Assembly: GCA_964495805.1 (NCBI GenBank)
Contig: CAZBWV010000024.1
Location: 1 to 45,650, forward strand
Length of the DNA: 45,650 nt
Origin: JALXCH01 sp964495805
Lineage (GTDB): Bacteria > Calditrichota > Calditrichia > RBG-13-44-9
Direction: 5' to 3'
The notes under the pieces are model-generated. The model ran no database searches. It had not been told where the DNA came from and saw nothing but the letters and a program-made list of their open reading frames with translations. A program made the position numbers and the translations under genes. Of this stretch, positions 17,678-25,196 are shown piece by piece (position 1 is the stretch's first letter; each line of letters starts with the position of its first letter).

Positions 17678-18876
17678 TGAACCGGGTATATCGTCATAGA
17701 ATCAAAAGGAAGAAGCGGGCACTCTGGTTGCTCCTTACCACTATTGCTTTGGTCTGGCTGGCCTGCGGCGGGTTGGTCAAATTACAGTTACCCGCCGAAG
17801 CCCTTGCCCCGGAAGCGGAAAAGTGGGAGGTACCATACGGAAATCTGGCCCGCCAGCACCATGTGAATCGGGATGTGTTACCGCCCTACCGGGTGGTGTG
17901 GGAACGGCGCTACCGCAGCGTGGTTACCGATCATCCCCTGGCCGTGGGCGATGTGCTGTTCCTGACCACCCAGAGCGGCATGCTGGCGTACTTCGACCTG
18001 AACAAAGGGGAGCTCATGGGCGATGGCCATTTTATCCCCGGAATGAGTCACGGTCCCACCATCCACAATCAAACAATTTACGTCTCCGGAAATTTAGGCG
18101 ATTACACCCTGGCTGCTTTTAACATGAAAACGGTGCAAGTACTCTGGAAGGTGCGCTATTCTCATTTAAACAGTTCGCCGGTGTTGTGGAGGGATTGGGT
18201 CATTACCGCCGGGGATTCCGGTAAAGTGCTTTGCGTCCGGGTAAAGGACGGACAGAAGAGCTGGGAATACCTTACCGGAGAGGACATCTACGGGAATTTG
18301 GCAGCCGATTCCGGACACATCTATCTGGCTGATGTGCGCGGGCGGGTGGTGTGCCTGGATGCCCGCGACGGCAAACCGGTTTGGCAACAGCAGGTGCAGG
18401 AAAATGTGTATGCCGGTCCCACCCTGGGGGATCGGTATCTGTTTGTGGGAACCACCGCTGGCATCTTTTACGCACTGAATCGTCGTACCGGTAAAATTGA
18501 GTGGCAGTTTCGCACGCGCGGCTCTATTTACGGCCATGCCTCATTCGGGGACGGTGTGGTCTATTTTGGCAACGACGCTCACAACCTGTTTGCCCTCCGC
18601 GCCCTGGATGGCAGCTTGCTGTGGAAATTCCGCACCAAAAGCATTGTGAATACCGCTCCGCTGGTGGGCGATCAGTTCCTTTACCTTGGGGGCTGGGACA
18701 ACAACTTTTACGTGCTGGATAGATTTACCGGCGATTTAATCTATCGCCAGGAGTTTCCCCGTCCGTTTAAATCCTCTCCGATTATTTACCGGGGACGCAT
18801 CTACTTCCACCTGGCCAACTACAAATTGTACTGCCTGGAAACGCGCTCCGAGCAGAGCGGGGAGGGAAAACCATGA
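17677..18876 (+). CDS. PQQ-type beta-propeller lipoprotein, BamB-like
   Basis: The 399-residue protein begins with a basic stretch and a lipobox ALVWLAC, so it is a lipoprotein. The rest is a series of blades of the form G..Y.G...G...ALd..TG...W, for example GIFYALNRRTGKIEWQFRTRGSIYG and LFALRALDGSLLWKFR, the pattern of PQQ/BamB propellers with no enzyme residues evident. The start codon overlaps the stop of the Omp85 fusion gene (TAATG). BamB docks on BamA in the classic assembly machine, so a matching role with the upstream barrel is a reasonable inference. Confidence 0.85.
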   Translation: MNRVYRHRIKRKKRALWLLLTTIALVWLACGGLVKLQLPAEALAPEAEKWEVPYGNLARQHHVNRDVLPPYRVVWERRYRSVVTDHPLAVGDVLFLTTQSGMLAYFDLNKGELMGDGHFIPGMSHGPTIHNQTIYVSGNLGDYTLAAFNMKTVQVLWKVRYSHLNSSPVLWRDWVITAGDSGKVLCVRVKDGQKSWEYLTGEDIYGNLAADSGHIYLADVRGRVVCLDARDGKPVWQQQVQENVYAGPTLGDRYLFVGTTAGIFYALNRRTGKIEWQFRTRGSIYGHASFGDGVVYFGNDAHNLFALRALDGSLLWKFRTKSIVNTAPLVGDQFLYLGGWDNNFYVLDRFTGDLIYRQEFPRPFKSSPIIYRGRIYFHLANYKLYCLETRSEQSGEGKP

Positions 18877-19640
18877 GAACGCTCATTCTTCTGCTGGTAA
18901 TTGTTGCCGCATTGTTTGCGCAGCATCCGGATAGTACCGCTTATCTCAATGTTTATTCCTCACCTTCCGGTCTGCAAGTACGCATCGATTCGCTTTATCC
19001 CGGCAAAACACCCCTGGAGCACGTTCCCCTGCCACCCGGACTGCATCAGGTGGAAGTCACCAGTCCCTATCCGGGAATGTGGAATTACGCCAACCTTCAG
19101 CAAACCGTGTTGTTGGAACCCGGCCAGGATACCACCCTGTACTTTCGTTACCAGAAACTGGTACCGGTGAACTCCGTCCCATTCCATGCACTGGTACAAC
19201 AGGGAGAGGTCCGCATTGGCCACACGCCACTGTATTTACCCTTCGAGAGCAATCGCGGAAAAACCTTTCTGGTGAGCAAGTTAGGCTATCAGTCCCGGGA
19301 GTTTACCCTGACCACTCCCGAACCGGTACTCATACGGCTTCAGCCTATTGTGCCGGAAATTTCCATGGTGGAACAGAGTTCCTTTACCTACGCCCTGTTC
19401 CATACCAATCTGAAAAAGAAATTCCTTTTTTTAACCGGCACACTGGTGAACAACTGGCTGGCATTCTATTTTAAAAATGTGGCAGATGCCCATTACGAGC
19501 GTTATCTTCGTACCAGCGATCCGGCTGCCATGGAACGTTACTGGAACGAAGCGAAAAAATACGATCGCTATTCGGACATCACATTGGGCGTGTCCTATCT
19601 GTTCCTGAGTGGTTTAATTTACACTGTGGTGTGGCGATAA
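18873..19640 (+). CDS. PEGA-domain envelope protein
   Basis: The 255-residue protein has a signal peptide (LILLLVIVAALFAQ) and two PEGA-like units: AYLNVYSSPSGLQVRIDSLY with following GKTPL, and a second around residues 95-150 with GEVRIGHTPLYLPF. Near the C-terminus lie a helical stretch with many charged residues and a final hydrophobic segment (YLFLSGLIYTVVW) that could be a membrane anchor. PEGA domains are extracytoplasmic beta-structures often tied to surface layers or sensor systems. It overlaps the preceding gene by four bases. Confidence 0.75.
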   Translation: MRTLILLLVIVAALFAQHPDSTAYLNVYSSPSGLQVRIDSLYPGKTPLEHVPLPPGLHQVEVTSPYPGMWNYANLQQTVLLEPGQDTTLYFRYQKLVPVNSVPFHALVQQGEVRIGHTPLYLPFESNRGKTFLVSKLGYQSREFTLTTPEPVLIRLQPIVPEISMVEQSSFTYALFHTNLKKKFLFLTGTLVNNWLAFYFKNVADAHYERYLRTSDPAAMERYWNEAKKYDRYSDITLGVSYLFLSGLIYTVVWR

Positions 19641-19653
19641 ACGAAAGGTGCCG

Positions 19654-20679
19654 ATGTTCAAAAACCGGCTTAAAATATTTTTCCACCCTTTATTTGTTTT
19701 TGTGATGGTGCAGGTGGCCTGGTTAACCCTTCTGGGACTGTGGATTTACTGGTTCACTTCCAACTACATTATTCTCAAGCAGGTGGGGCAGCGCATTGCG
19801 CCGCAGATGGTCAACACCGGGTCGCAAATTTTTGCCCTGATTTCCGGCCTGGTGCTACTGGTGATGGTGCTGGTGGGTATTTACTTTGTGTTCATCTATC
19901 TCACCCGGCAGATAAACATTACCCGATTGTACGAATCCTTTATTGCCAACTTTACCCACGAACTCAAATCGCCGCTGGCATCGCTGCAGCTTTATCTGGA
20001 AACCCTGCGAATGCGACAGGTTCCCCCGGAAAAACAACGAATGTTTATCGACATCATGCTGAAGGATACCCGTCGGCTGAAGAATCTGATTGATTCCATC
20101 CTCAACATTTCGCAGATTGAACAAAACAAAATGGTGTACAACTTCCGGGTGGTGGTTGCCGACCAGTTTGTTCGCCGGGCTATTGCGGAGTGCCGGGAGA
20201 AGTTTAAACTGCCGGAGGAAGCGATTACCATTACCGGTTCGGCACCCTACGAATGGGTGGTGGATGAGGAAGCCATGATGACCGTGTTCTCTAATCTGGT
20301 GGACAATGCCATCAAATACACACCGGGCCCGTTTCATTTGACCGTGGAGATGAGCTGCACGGAGAAAAATATTGTGATTCGTTTCATCGACCGGGGAATT
20401 GGTCTGAATCCCCGCGATTTGCCCCGTGTATTCGATAAATTCTACCGGGTGCACTCCCGGGAAGTACCAGACATTCGCGGGACGGGTCTGGGATTGTACA
20501 TGGTGCAGGAGATTGTTCGCCAGCACGGCGGCACCGTTTCTGTCTCCAGCAAGGGACGAAACAAAGGGAGTACGTTCACTCTGGAATTCCCCATTTACGG
20601 ACGTTCCCGCACCCGTTTGCTCAAACGGCTGTTGCAGCAGAGCGAGAGCTCACAGGAGGCTGATCATGAGTCCGCTTGA
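19654..20679 (+). CDS. Sensor histidine kinase
   Basis: The 341-residue kinase has two membrane helices (about 12-34 and 60-83) around a loop of about 25 residues and no recognisable HAMP domain. A HisKA motif NFTHELKSPLASL follows (H102), then the N box FSNLVDNAIKYT, DRGIGL and GTGLGLYM. AAGG lies five bases before the ATG at 19654; a GTG at 19648 is possible. The short sensor loop suggests it senses the membrane or a partner protein rather than a soluble ligand. It overlaps the regulator gene and lies in the envelope operon, which it may control. Confidence 0.92.
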   Translation: MFKNRLKIFFHPLFVFVMVQVAWLTLLGLWIYWFTSNYIILKQVGQRIAPQMVNTGSQIFALISGLVLLVMVLVGIYFVFIYLTRQINITRLYESFIANFTHELKSPLASLQLYLETLRMRQVPPEKQRMFIDIMLKDTRRLKNLIDSILNISQIEQNKMVYNFRVVVADQFVRRAIAECREKFKLPEEAITITGSAPYEWVVDEEAMMTVFSNLVDNAIKYTPGPFHLTVEMSCTEKNIVIRFIDRGIGLNPRDLPRVFDKFYRVHSREVPDIRGTGLGLYMVQEIVRQHGGTVSVSSKGRNKGSTFTLEFPIYGRSRTRLLKRLLQQSESSQEADHESA

Positions 20680-21418
20680 ACGCAACAATGCCACCCCCTG
20701 GCATATTTTATTGGTGGAGGACGAAGAATCCCTGGCATTGGGGCTGGAATTTAACCTCACAGAGGAGGGGTACCGCGTCTCCCGGGCGCGGGACGGACGG
20801 GAAGCCATGGAATTGTTGAAGCAACGGGAGTATGATCTGGTGATCCTGGACATTATGCTGCCTTATGCGGATGGATATGAGGTGGCTGAGCAGATTCGCC
20901 AGCGTTCCCGCCAGACGCCCATCCTCTTTCTCACTGCCCGAAAAAGCGCTCACGATCGCATTCGCGGGCTGGAATTGGGGGCGGACGATTACCTGACCAA
21001 ACCGTTCGAACTTCAGGAGATGCTACTGCGGGTTCGCCGTATATTGGAGCGCAAACGGTGGTATCGTCCGGAAACCAGCGATGGCATTCATCGCATTGGT
21101 AAATGGGAGGTTTCTTTTAACCGGCTGGAGGCCCGCCGGGGCAGGCAAACCATCCAGCTTACTCAGCGCGAAGCCATGGTTCTTAAATATTTGATGGATA
21201 ATGCCGGGCGTATCGTATCGCGCCAGGAGATGCTGGAAAACGTGTGGAACGTAACCGGTGATCTGCAAACCCGCACTGTGGACATCTTTATTGCCCGGTT
21301 GCGCAAATATTTTGAAGACGATCCCGCTCATCCCAGGCTCATCCAGAGCGTGCGTGGGGTAGGGTATCTGTTTCATCCCCATCAATCGGAAGAGAAGAAG
21401 CAATCTGCAAAATCGTAA
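20666..21418 (+). CDS. OmpR/PhoB family response regulator
   Basis: The 250-residue regulator has a complete receiver (E18, D19, phospho-acceptor D62, T90, K112) and a C-terminal winged helix (residues about 135-235) with VKYLMDNAGRIVSRQEML-like and TVDIFIARLRKYFEDDP elements. The ATG at 20666 follows CAGGAGG and lies inside the kinase gene (14-base overlap), so the two are translationally coupled. It presumably takes phosphate from the adjacent kinase. Confidence 0.93.
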   Translation: MSPLERNNATPWHILLVEDEESLALGLEFNLTEEGYRVSRARDGREAMELLKQREYDLVILDIMLPYADGYEVAEQIRQRSRQTPILFLTARKSAHDRIRGLELGADDYLTKPFELQEMLLRVRRILERKRWYRPETSDGIHRIGKWEVSFNRLEARRGRQTIQLTQREAMVLKYLMDNAGRIVSRQEMLENVWNVTGDLQTRTVDIFIARLRKYFEDDPAHPRLIQSVRGVGYLFHPHQSEEKKQSAKS

Positions 21419-21432
21419 CGAAAGGAGGCACG

Positions 21433-22113
21433 TTGGTATCCCATCTGGCATTCGATATCGAAACTGTTCCCGCCCGCCCGCTTTCTGAATACAGCCCGGC
21501 GGTGCAGGAAAAAGTGGAGGAAAAAATTGCCCGCCGTCAGGAACGTTCCCCCGAATACGATTACGACTACTTTGCCAGTATTCACGGGGATTTCGGCAAA
21601 ATTATTTGCATCAGTCTGGGCTACATCGGAGCGGACGAAGCCATCCATCTCAAATCCCTTTACGGCGACGACGAAACGGATATCCTGCTCCGGTTTAACG
21701 ACATCATCGCCCGGCATAATGGCATTTTCATCCACTACAACGGACTGAATTTTGATGTACCGTTTATCTTGCAGCGCATGGCGCACCATGGCATTAAACC
21801 GGGTAACCTGCGCTTTACCGACCTGCGCCGCTATGCCAGCGAACCTCATTTTGATGTGATGATGCAATACTACAACTGGGATATGCAAAAAGTACTTCCG
21901 TTAGGTGTTCTGGCGGAGTTGCACCGCATTCCCAGTCCCAAGGAAGATTTAAAAGGGGCGGAAGTTTTTCGGGCATACCAGCGCGGAGAGTGGAATCGGA
22001 TTAAGCATTACTGCGAATTCGACACCGCTACCACATTAAATTTGTGGCGAAAGTTATTTCTGTACCAGCCAGCCCTTCCGCTGGAACGGTACCTGTTCAG
22101 TGAGGAAGAATAA
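21433..22113 (+). CDS. DEDDy-type 3'-5' exonuclease, PolB exonuclease-related
   Basis: The 226-residue protein has the RNase H-like exonuclease motifs: D8 and E10 in FDIETVPA, D108 in HYNGLNFDVPF, and Y193xxxD197 in KHYCEFDTATT. This is the stand-alone family related to the proofreading domain of B-family DNA polymerases. The start is a TTG at 21433 with AGGAGG about five bases before it and no nearby ATG. Its presence in an envelope operon is odd; it follows the regulator gene by 14 bases and overlaps the next start (TAATG). Confidence 0.88.
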   Translation: MVSHLAFDIETVPARPLSEYSPAVQEKVEEKIARRQERSPEYDYDYFASIHGDFGKIICISLGYIGADEAIHLKSLYGDDETDILLRFNDIIARHNGIFIHYNGLNFDVPFILQRMAHHGIKPGNLRFTDLRRYASEPHFDVMMQYYNWDMQKVLPLGVLAELHRIPSPKEDLKGAEVFRAYQRGEWNRIKHYCEFDTATTLNLWRKLFLYQPALPLERYLFSEEE

Positions 22114-22928
22114 TGTATCACACGGATTGCAAACGCCGGTGGAGCGGCATCGCTCTGGGAATCTGGCTGCTTCTGCTTCCGGTAGTGCGGACGATGGCCG
22201 GGGAAACCCACCACTTTTTGCAACTGGGCAGCAGTTTCGGTCGTATGTCCGTTACGACCGATCAGTTAAAACAGTTTCAGCAAACCTACAATCAGGTAAA
22301 CAGCCGCTATCAGGTCAACGGGCTTTCCGGATTCGACAATGTGGAAGGATTGGGCTGGGAGGTGGGTTACCGGCATCAGGGCAGGTGGAACTTTTGCCTG
22401 AGCACCGGTGTGTTTAACCTGTCCAAAAAAGATGCCGCCAGCTACTCCAACGGCGATTCCCGCACCATCGAAATGGAGATCAGGCAGTATTTTCTGGAGT
22501 ATCACCATCAGGTGGTGCAAACCCGTGACCTTTTTTTCGATCTGTTCGTCAGTTTCTTTTTTCACCGAAAAATTCATCTTACCAGCTACTATAATGGCTC
22601 CCTGTCCTACCCGAAGCCGAAAACCATTACCGGGAAGTATCAGAGCAATCCCATTTTCGCCACGGATGTGGGGGTGACGGTTGGCCTTATTTTTCAGCCG
22701 GTGCTATTAAGTTTGCGCTTTTATTATCCGGTGTATTCCAACGGAAAGAAGACCCTGATCCGGGATTCCAATCCGGAAAAAGTAGCTGCAGGTGTGGATG
22801 CTTTCCCTGCCGATTACGAAGCTTTTGTCTATCTCAATACTTACACCCCCATGACCGGCCAGATTGACGGCTGGAAAATCATGCTCAACATTCAGTTGCT
22901 TCTGGAAATTTTCAAGAAGAAAAAATGA
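22113..22928 (+). CDS. Predicted outer-membrane beta-barrel protein
   Basis: The 271-residue protein has a signal peptide ending near TMAGE and a body rich in amphipathic strands with aromatic residues (WEVGYRHQGRWNFCLSTG, SLRFYYPVYSN), resembling a small outer-membrane barrel. It ends with LLEIFKKKK, which is not the usual terminal aromatic residue. The family is not recognised. It starts in the stop of the exonuclease gene and is the last of the seven packed genes. Confidence 0.6.
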   Translation: MYHTDCKRRWSGIALGIWLLLLPVVRTMAGETHHFLQLGSSFGRMSVTTDQLKQFQQTYNQVNSRYQVNGLSGFDNVEGLGWEVGYRHQGRWNFCLSTGVFNLSKKDAASYSNGDSRTIEMEIRQYFLEYHHQVVQTRDLFFDLFVSFFFHRKIHLTSYYNGSLSYPKPKTITGKYQSNPIFATDVGVTVGLIFQPVLLSLRFYYPVYSNGKKTLIRDSNPEKVAAGVDAFPADYEAFVYLNTYTPMTGQIDGWKIMLNIQLLLEIFKKKK

Positions 22929-23039
22929 ATCTGGAGGCACGAACTATCCGGAAAGCGGTAAAAAATGCCGGTGCGGATTATCCTTCTAAAAAATCGTTAA
23001 ATAAGCGGGTGTATTTTTTCTTTTCGCTTTTAATCGCAG

Positions 23040-23071
23040 AAAAAAGTGATCCGGTTTGCTGCAACACCGAT
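23040..23071 (-). terminator. Terminator of the CNB/PATAN operon
   Basis: Positions 23049-23071 fold into a 9-bp stem (ATC/GGT/TTG with CAA/ACC/GAT) with one-base bulges and a three-base loop. On the minus strand it is followed closely by six T residues (A tract 23040-23045). It lies about 40 bases after the stop of the 134-residue protein. Confidence 0.55.
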
Positions 23072-23110
23072 CCGGAAAGATAGCTTCCCCGTTCGTTCTG
23101 GTATTTTCCA

Positions 23111-23515
23111 TTATGAATAATCGAACTCACTGGCTTGCTGGTAGAAATCGTAAAATCCCATTTCCTGAAGCGGTTTGTTCAGTTCGCGGGTAACCTGGCG
23201 GGGGTCCACCCTTCCGATACCGATCATAAAGTTTTTCATTTCCTTGATAAACTGAAACATCCATACGCTGAAGGCAAGTATCTCATTTTCGCTGAGCGCA
23301 TTTTTCTGAATCTGTAACTTCAGATCGGTTCCCACCTGAAAGGTGGTGAGATTTCGGAAATAAGGCTGGATGGTCTGGTGACTTCGCAGGGCAAATTCAG
23401 CGGTTTTTTTGTCTCCCACAATATTCCGAACGTAATCGCGGAACTGCTGAAAGGTTTTCTGCAGCACCTGAATACGTGCGCGGTCGATTTTCTCCTTCTG
23501 ATGGTGGCTGCTCAT
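23111..23515 (-). CDS. Protein of unknown function (134 aa), partner of CNB/PATAN gene
   Basis: The 134-residue soluble protein is mostly helical and charged, with no signal peptide or membrane helix. AGGAG lies about nine bases before the ATG, and it starts three bases after the stop of the CNB/PATAN gene, so the two are surely co-translated. I do not recognise the family. Given its partner, a role in a signalling or gliding/polarity-type regulatory complex is possible but not supported by a motif. Confidence 0.65.
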   Translation of the reverse strand: MSSHHQKEKIDRARIQVLQKTFQQFRDYVRNIVGDKKTAEFALRSHQTIQPYFRNLTTFQVGTDLKLQIQKNALSENEILAFSVWMFQFIKEMKNFMIGIGRVDPRQVTRELNKPLQEMGFYDFYQQASEFDYS

Positions 23516-23518
23516 ACC

Positions 23519-24607
23519 TTAGCTCCTGATTATTTCCTGAACGGCGTGCATAATCTCTCCCAGCTCAGCGGAACGGGTAAATGCCACTGAGGGCACGTCA
23601 GAAAGCCGGTTTTGATATTCCGCCCGGTTGTTTTCTTCTGTTAATAGCACCACCGGAATGGAGCTGATGGTGCGGATAGCGCGTATCATTTCCTCCCCGG
23701 TTGCATCCGGGAGTTTGGTGTCCACCACCACCACATCCGGTTGCAATTTTTCGATGAGGTTCAGCCCTTTGCTTTTGTTGTCCACCGCATACACCGTGTA
23801 ACCGATGTTTTCGAATGTTCGCTGAAGCATCTTTTGCACCACCATACTGCTGTTGATAATCAGCAGGTCCATGGATTGGCTGGATTCGGTTTCGGCTTGC
23901 TGTTGCTCCTCTTCCAATTTAAGCGGTTCCGGTTCAATCACGAACTCACCTTTCTCCCAGCTAAGCATCCGGTCCATGGCTTCGTCCTCATTTAGCGATC
24001 CCAGCTCCACTTTTTCCAGCTCACCGCGTTTAAAATAGATGATGCCGGTATCCTGGTCGTGTTTTAAAATCACTTTCCCGTTCAAGGAGTTGTTTTCACA
24101 GAATTTGAGAATTTCCACCAGACCTTTTTCCGCCAGCGAACCTTTTACGGCAGTGATTCCTTCACCTTTTTCTTTTTTGGCTGCTTTTTGCAGGGTTTCG
24201 CGCAGGCGCTGGCTCATGATTTTCCCCATGCTCAGGGTAATGGATGGGAAGCGTTCCACAATCACATCAAAGTCATTTTTGTAAAGGATGAACATCTCGG
24301 ACGGTTCGGTGGTAATGACCGAAGCGGAGCGCGGTTCGCCAGTAAGCAGAGCCATCTCCCCGAAATAGTCGCCGCTACCCAGATAGGCAATCACCGTCTC
24401 GTCACCGGTTTCCTGATCGTACACCACCACTTTAACCTTTCCGCTGATGATGATGTACATCTGGTCGCCGGGATCCCCAATCTTGCAGATGGTTTCGTTG
24501 GCTTCGTACGGTTTGAATTTCAAACGCTCCACGATGAAATCGATGCCTTCTTTGCCCAGTGTCCGGAAAAAGGGAACCTTTTTGAGAACTTCGCTAATCT
24601 GAAACAT
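23519..24607 (-). CDS. Cyclic-nucleotide-binding, PATAN and pseudo-receiver signalling protein
   Basis: The 362-residue protein has three domains. Residues about 10-130 form a cyclic-nucleotide-binding fold (YIIISGKVKVVVY, then GDYFGEMALLTGEPRSASV). Residues about 150-232 form a PATAN/DUF4388 domain (GSLAEKGLVEILKFCENNSLNGKV-type). After an acidic, Gln-rich linker, residues 246-362 form a receiver fold. That receiver keeps D296 and T323, but the acidic pair is N252-S253 and the conserved Lys is R345, so normal phosphorylation is doubtful. No DNA-binding domain is present. It lies between a small membrane protein and a 134-residue unknown protein in one operon. Confidence 0.85.
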   Translation of the reverse strand: MFQISEVLKKVPFFRTLGKEGIDFIVERLKFKPYEANETICKIGDPGDQMYIIISGKVKVVVYDQETGDETVIAYLGSGDYFGEMALLTGEPRSASVITTEPSEMFILYKNDFDVIVERFPSITLSMGKIMSQRLRETLQKAAKKEKGEGITAVKGSLAEKGLVEILKFCENNSLNGKVILKHDQDTGIIYFKRGELEKVELGSLNEDEAMDRMLSWEKGEFVIEPEPLKLEEEQQQAETESSQSMDLLIINSSMVVQKMLQRTFENIGYTVYAVDNKSKGLNLIEKLQPDVVVVDTKLPDATGEEMIRAIRTISSIPVVLLTEENNRAEYQNRLSDVPSVAFTRSAELGEIMHAVQEIIRS

Positions 24608-24615
24608 ATTTTCTC

Positions 24616-24828
24616 CTAAAATGTGTGAGATAGTTTAGACAGAGCAATGAGCAGGTAAATTACTATAAACAGGAGGGCAAGCAGCCAGATAAATGGCCTG
24701 GTTTTGGTGCGGTGCCGCAATCGCCGAAATTGAATACGTGGGCGCCCGCCCGCCGCCTCTTCCTTTTGCGGATCGTAATAAAGCGGCGTGTAATCGAATT
24801 TACGATGTTTGGCCAGTTTAAAAAACAT
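24616..24828 (-). CDS. Small single-helix membrane protein (70 aa)
   Basis: The ATG at 24828 follows GGGAGGATGC and gives 70 residues; the longer frame to 24840 would need a TTG. It has a basic soluble N-terminal half with FKLAKHRKFDYTPLYYDP and a C-terminal helix RPFIWLLALLFIVIYLLIAL. I recall similar small proteins with an R.FDY.P.Y(Y) motif in Bacteroidota-like genomes, with no known function; this recollection is unchecked. It is the first gene of the CNB/PATAN operon (eight-base gap). Confidence 0.7.
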   Translation of the reverse strand: MFFKLAKHRKFDYTPLYYDPQKEEAAGGRPRIQFRRLRHRTKTRPFIWLLALLFIVIYLLIALSKLSHTF

Positions 24829-25196
24829 GCATCCTCCCAAAGATGATTATCTCATTCAATATAAAAAAATATTCAAATAGAATCAACGGCGGGTTGCTCG
24901 GAACGTTGGCGAACGGAATTTCCCGATGCAGTCCCTTTATGTGCTGCAAGTTCATTTCCTGAACGAAGGATGCTTACAGGAAAACCCAATGATTGACGTG
25001 AAAGGGGAATGGCGGACATAACGATGTACTGGCAACCCGAACTACCGAACCTTTTTGCATCGGAAAAAAATTTATTTCCGGTTATCATTCGCACCTGATT
25101 TTGTTTGGATGGTTCTACCTGTGCGGTAATTTTGCAAGAGGTTGGACCGGGAGAGATCTCCGGATTTAATTTTTATCACCGGGAGTTTCTGGATGT
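24829..25196. other. 368-base intergenic region between two minus-strand operons
   Basis: Apart from the promoter at 24858-24886, I see no gene here. An open frame at 24873-25094 lacks a ribosome site and has no family-like content. Near 25148-25164 an imperfect palindrome around GAGATCTC is followed by a T-rich stretch on the plus strand, but no plus-strand gene ends there. Confidence 0.5.
24858..24886 (-). promoter_or_regulatory. Promoter of the small-membrane-protein/CNB operon
   Basis: On the minus strand TTGATT (24881-24886), an AT-rich 17-base spacer and TATATT (24858-24863) lie about 30 bases before the start codon. Confidence 0.6.

Noticed and set aside
20426..20665. Upstream extension of the response-regulator frame inside the kinase gene
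   Set aside because: A strong ribosome site precedes the ATG at 20666 and the receiver domain starts there; the extension is a shadow of the kinase gene.
24873..25094. Minus-strand open frame of 73 codons
   Set aside because: No ribosome site, no family-like motifs, and it lies in an intergenic region that already holds a promoter for the neighbour.
25148..25164. Palindrome around GAGATCTC with a T-rich tail, terminator-like on the plus strand
   Set aside because: No plus-strand gene ends upstream of it, and on the minus strand no T tract follows.
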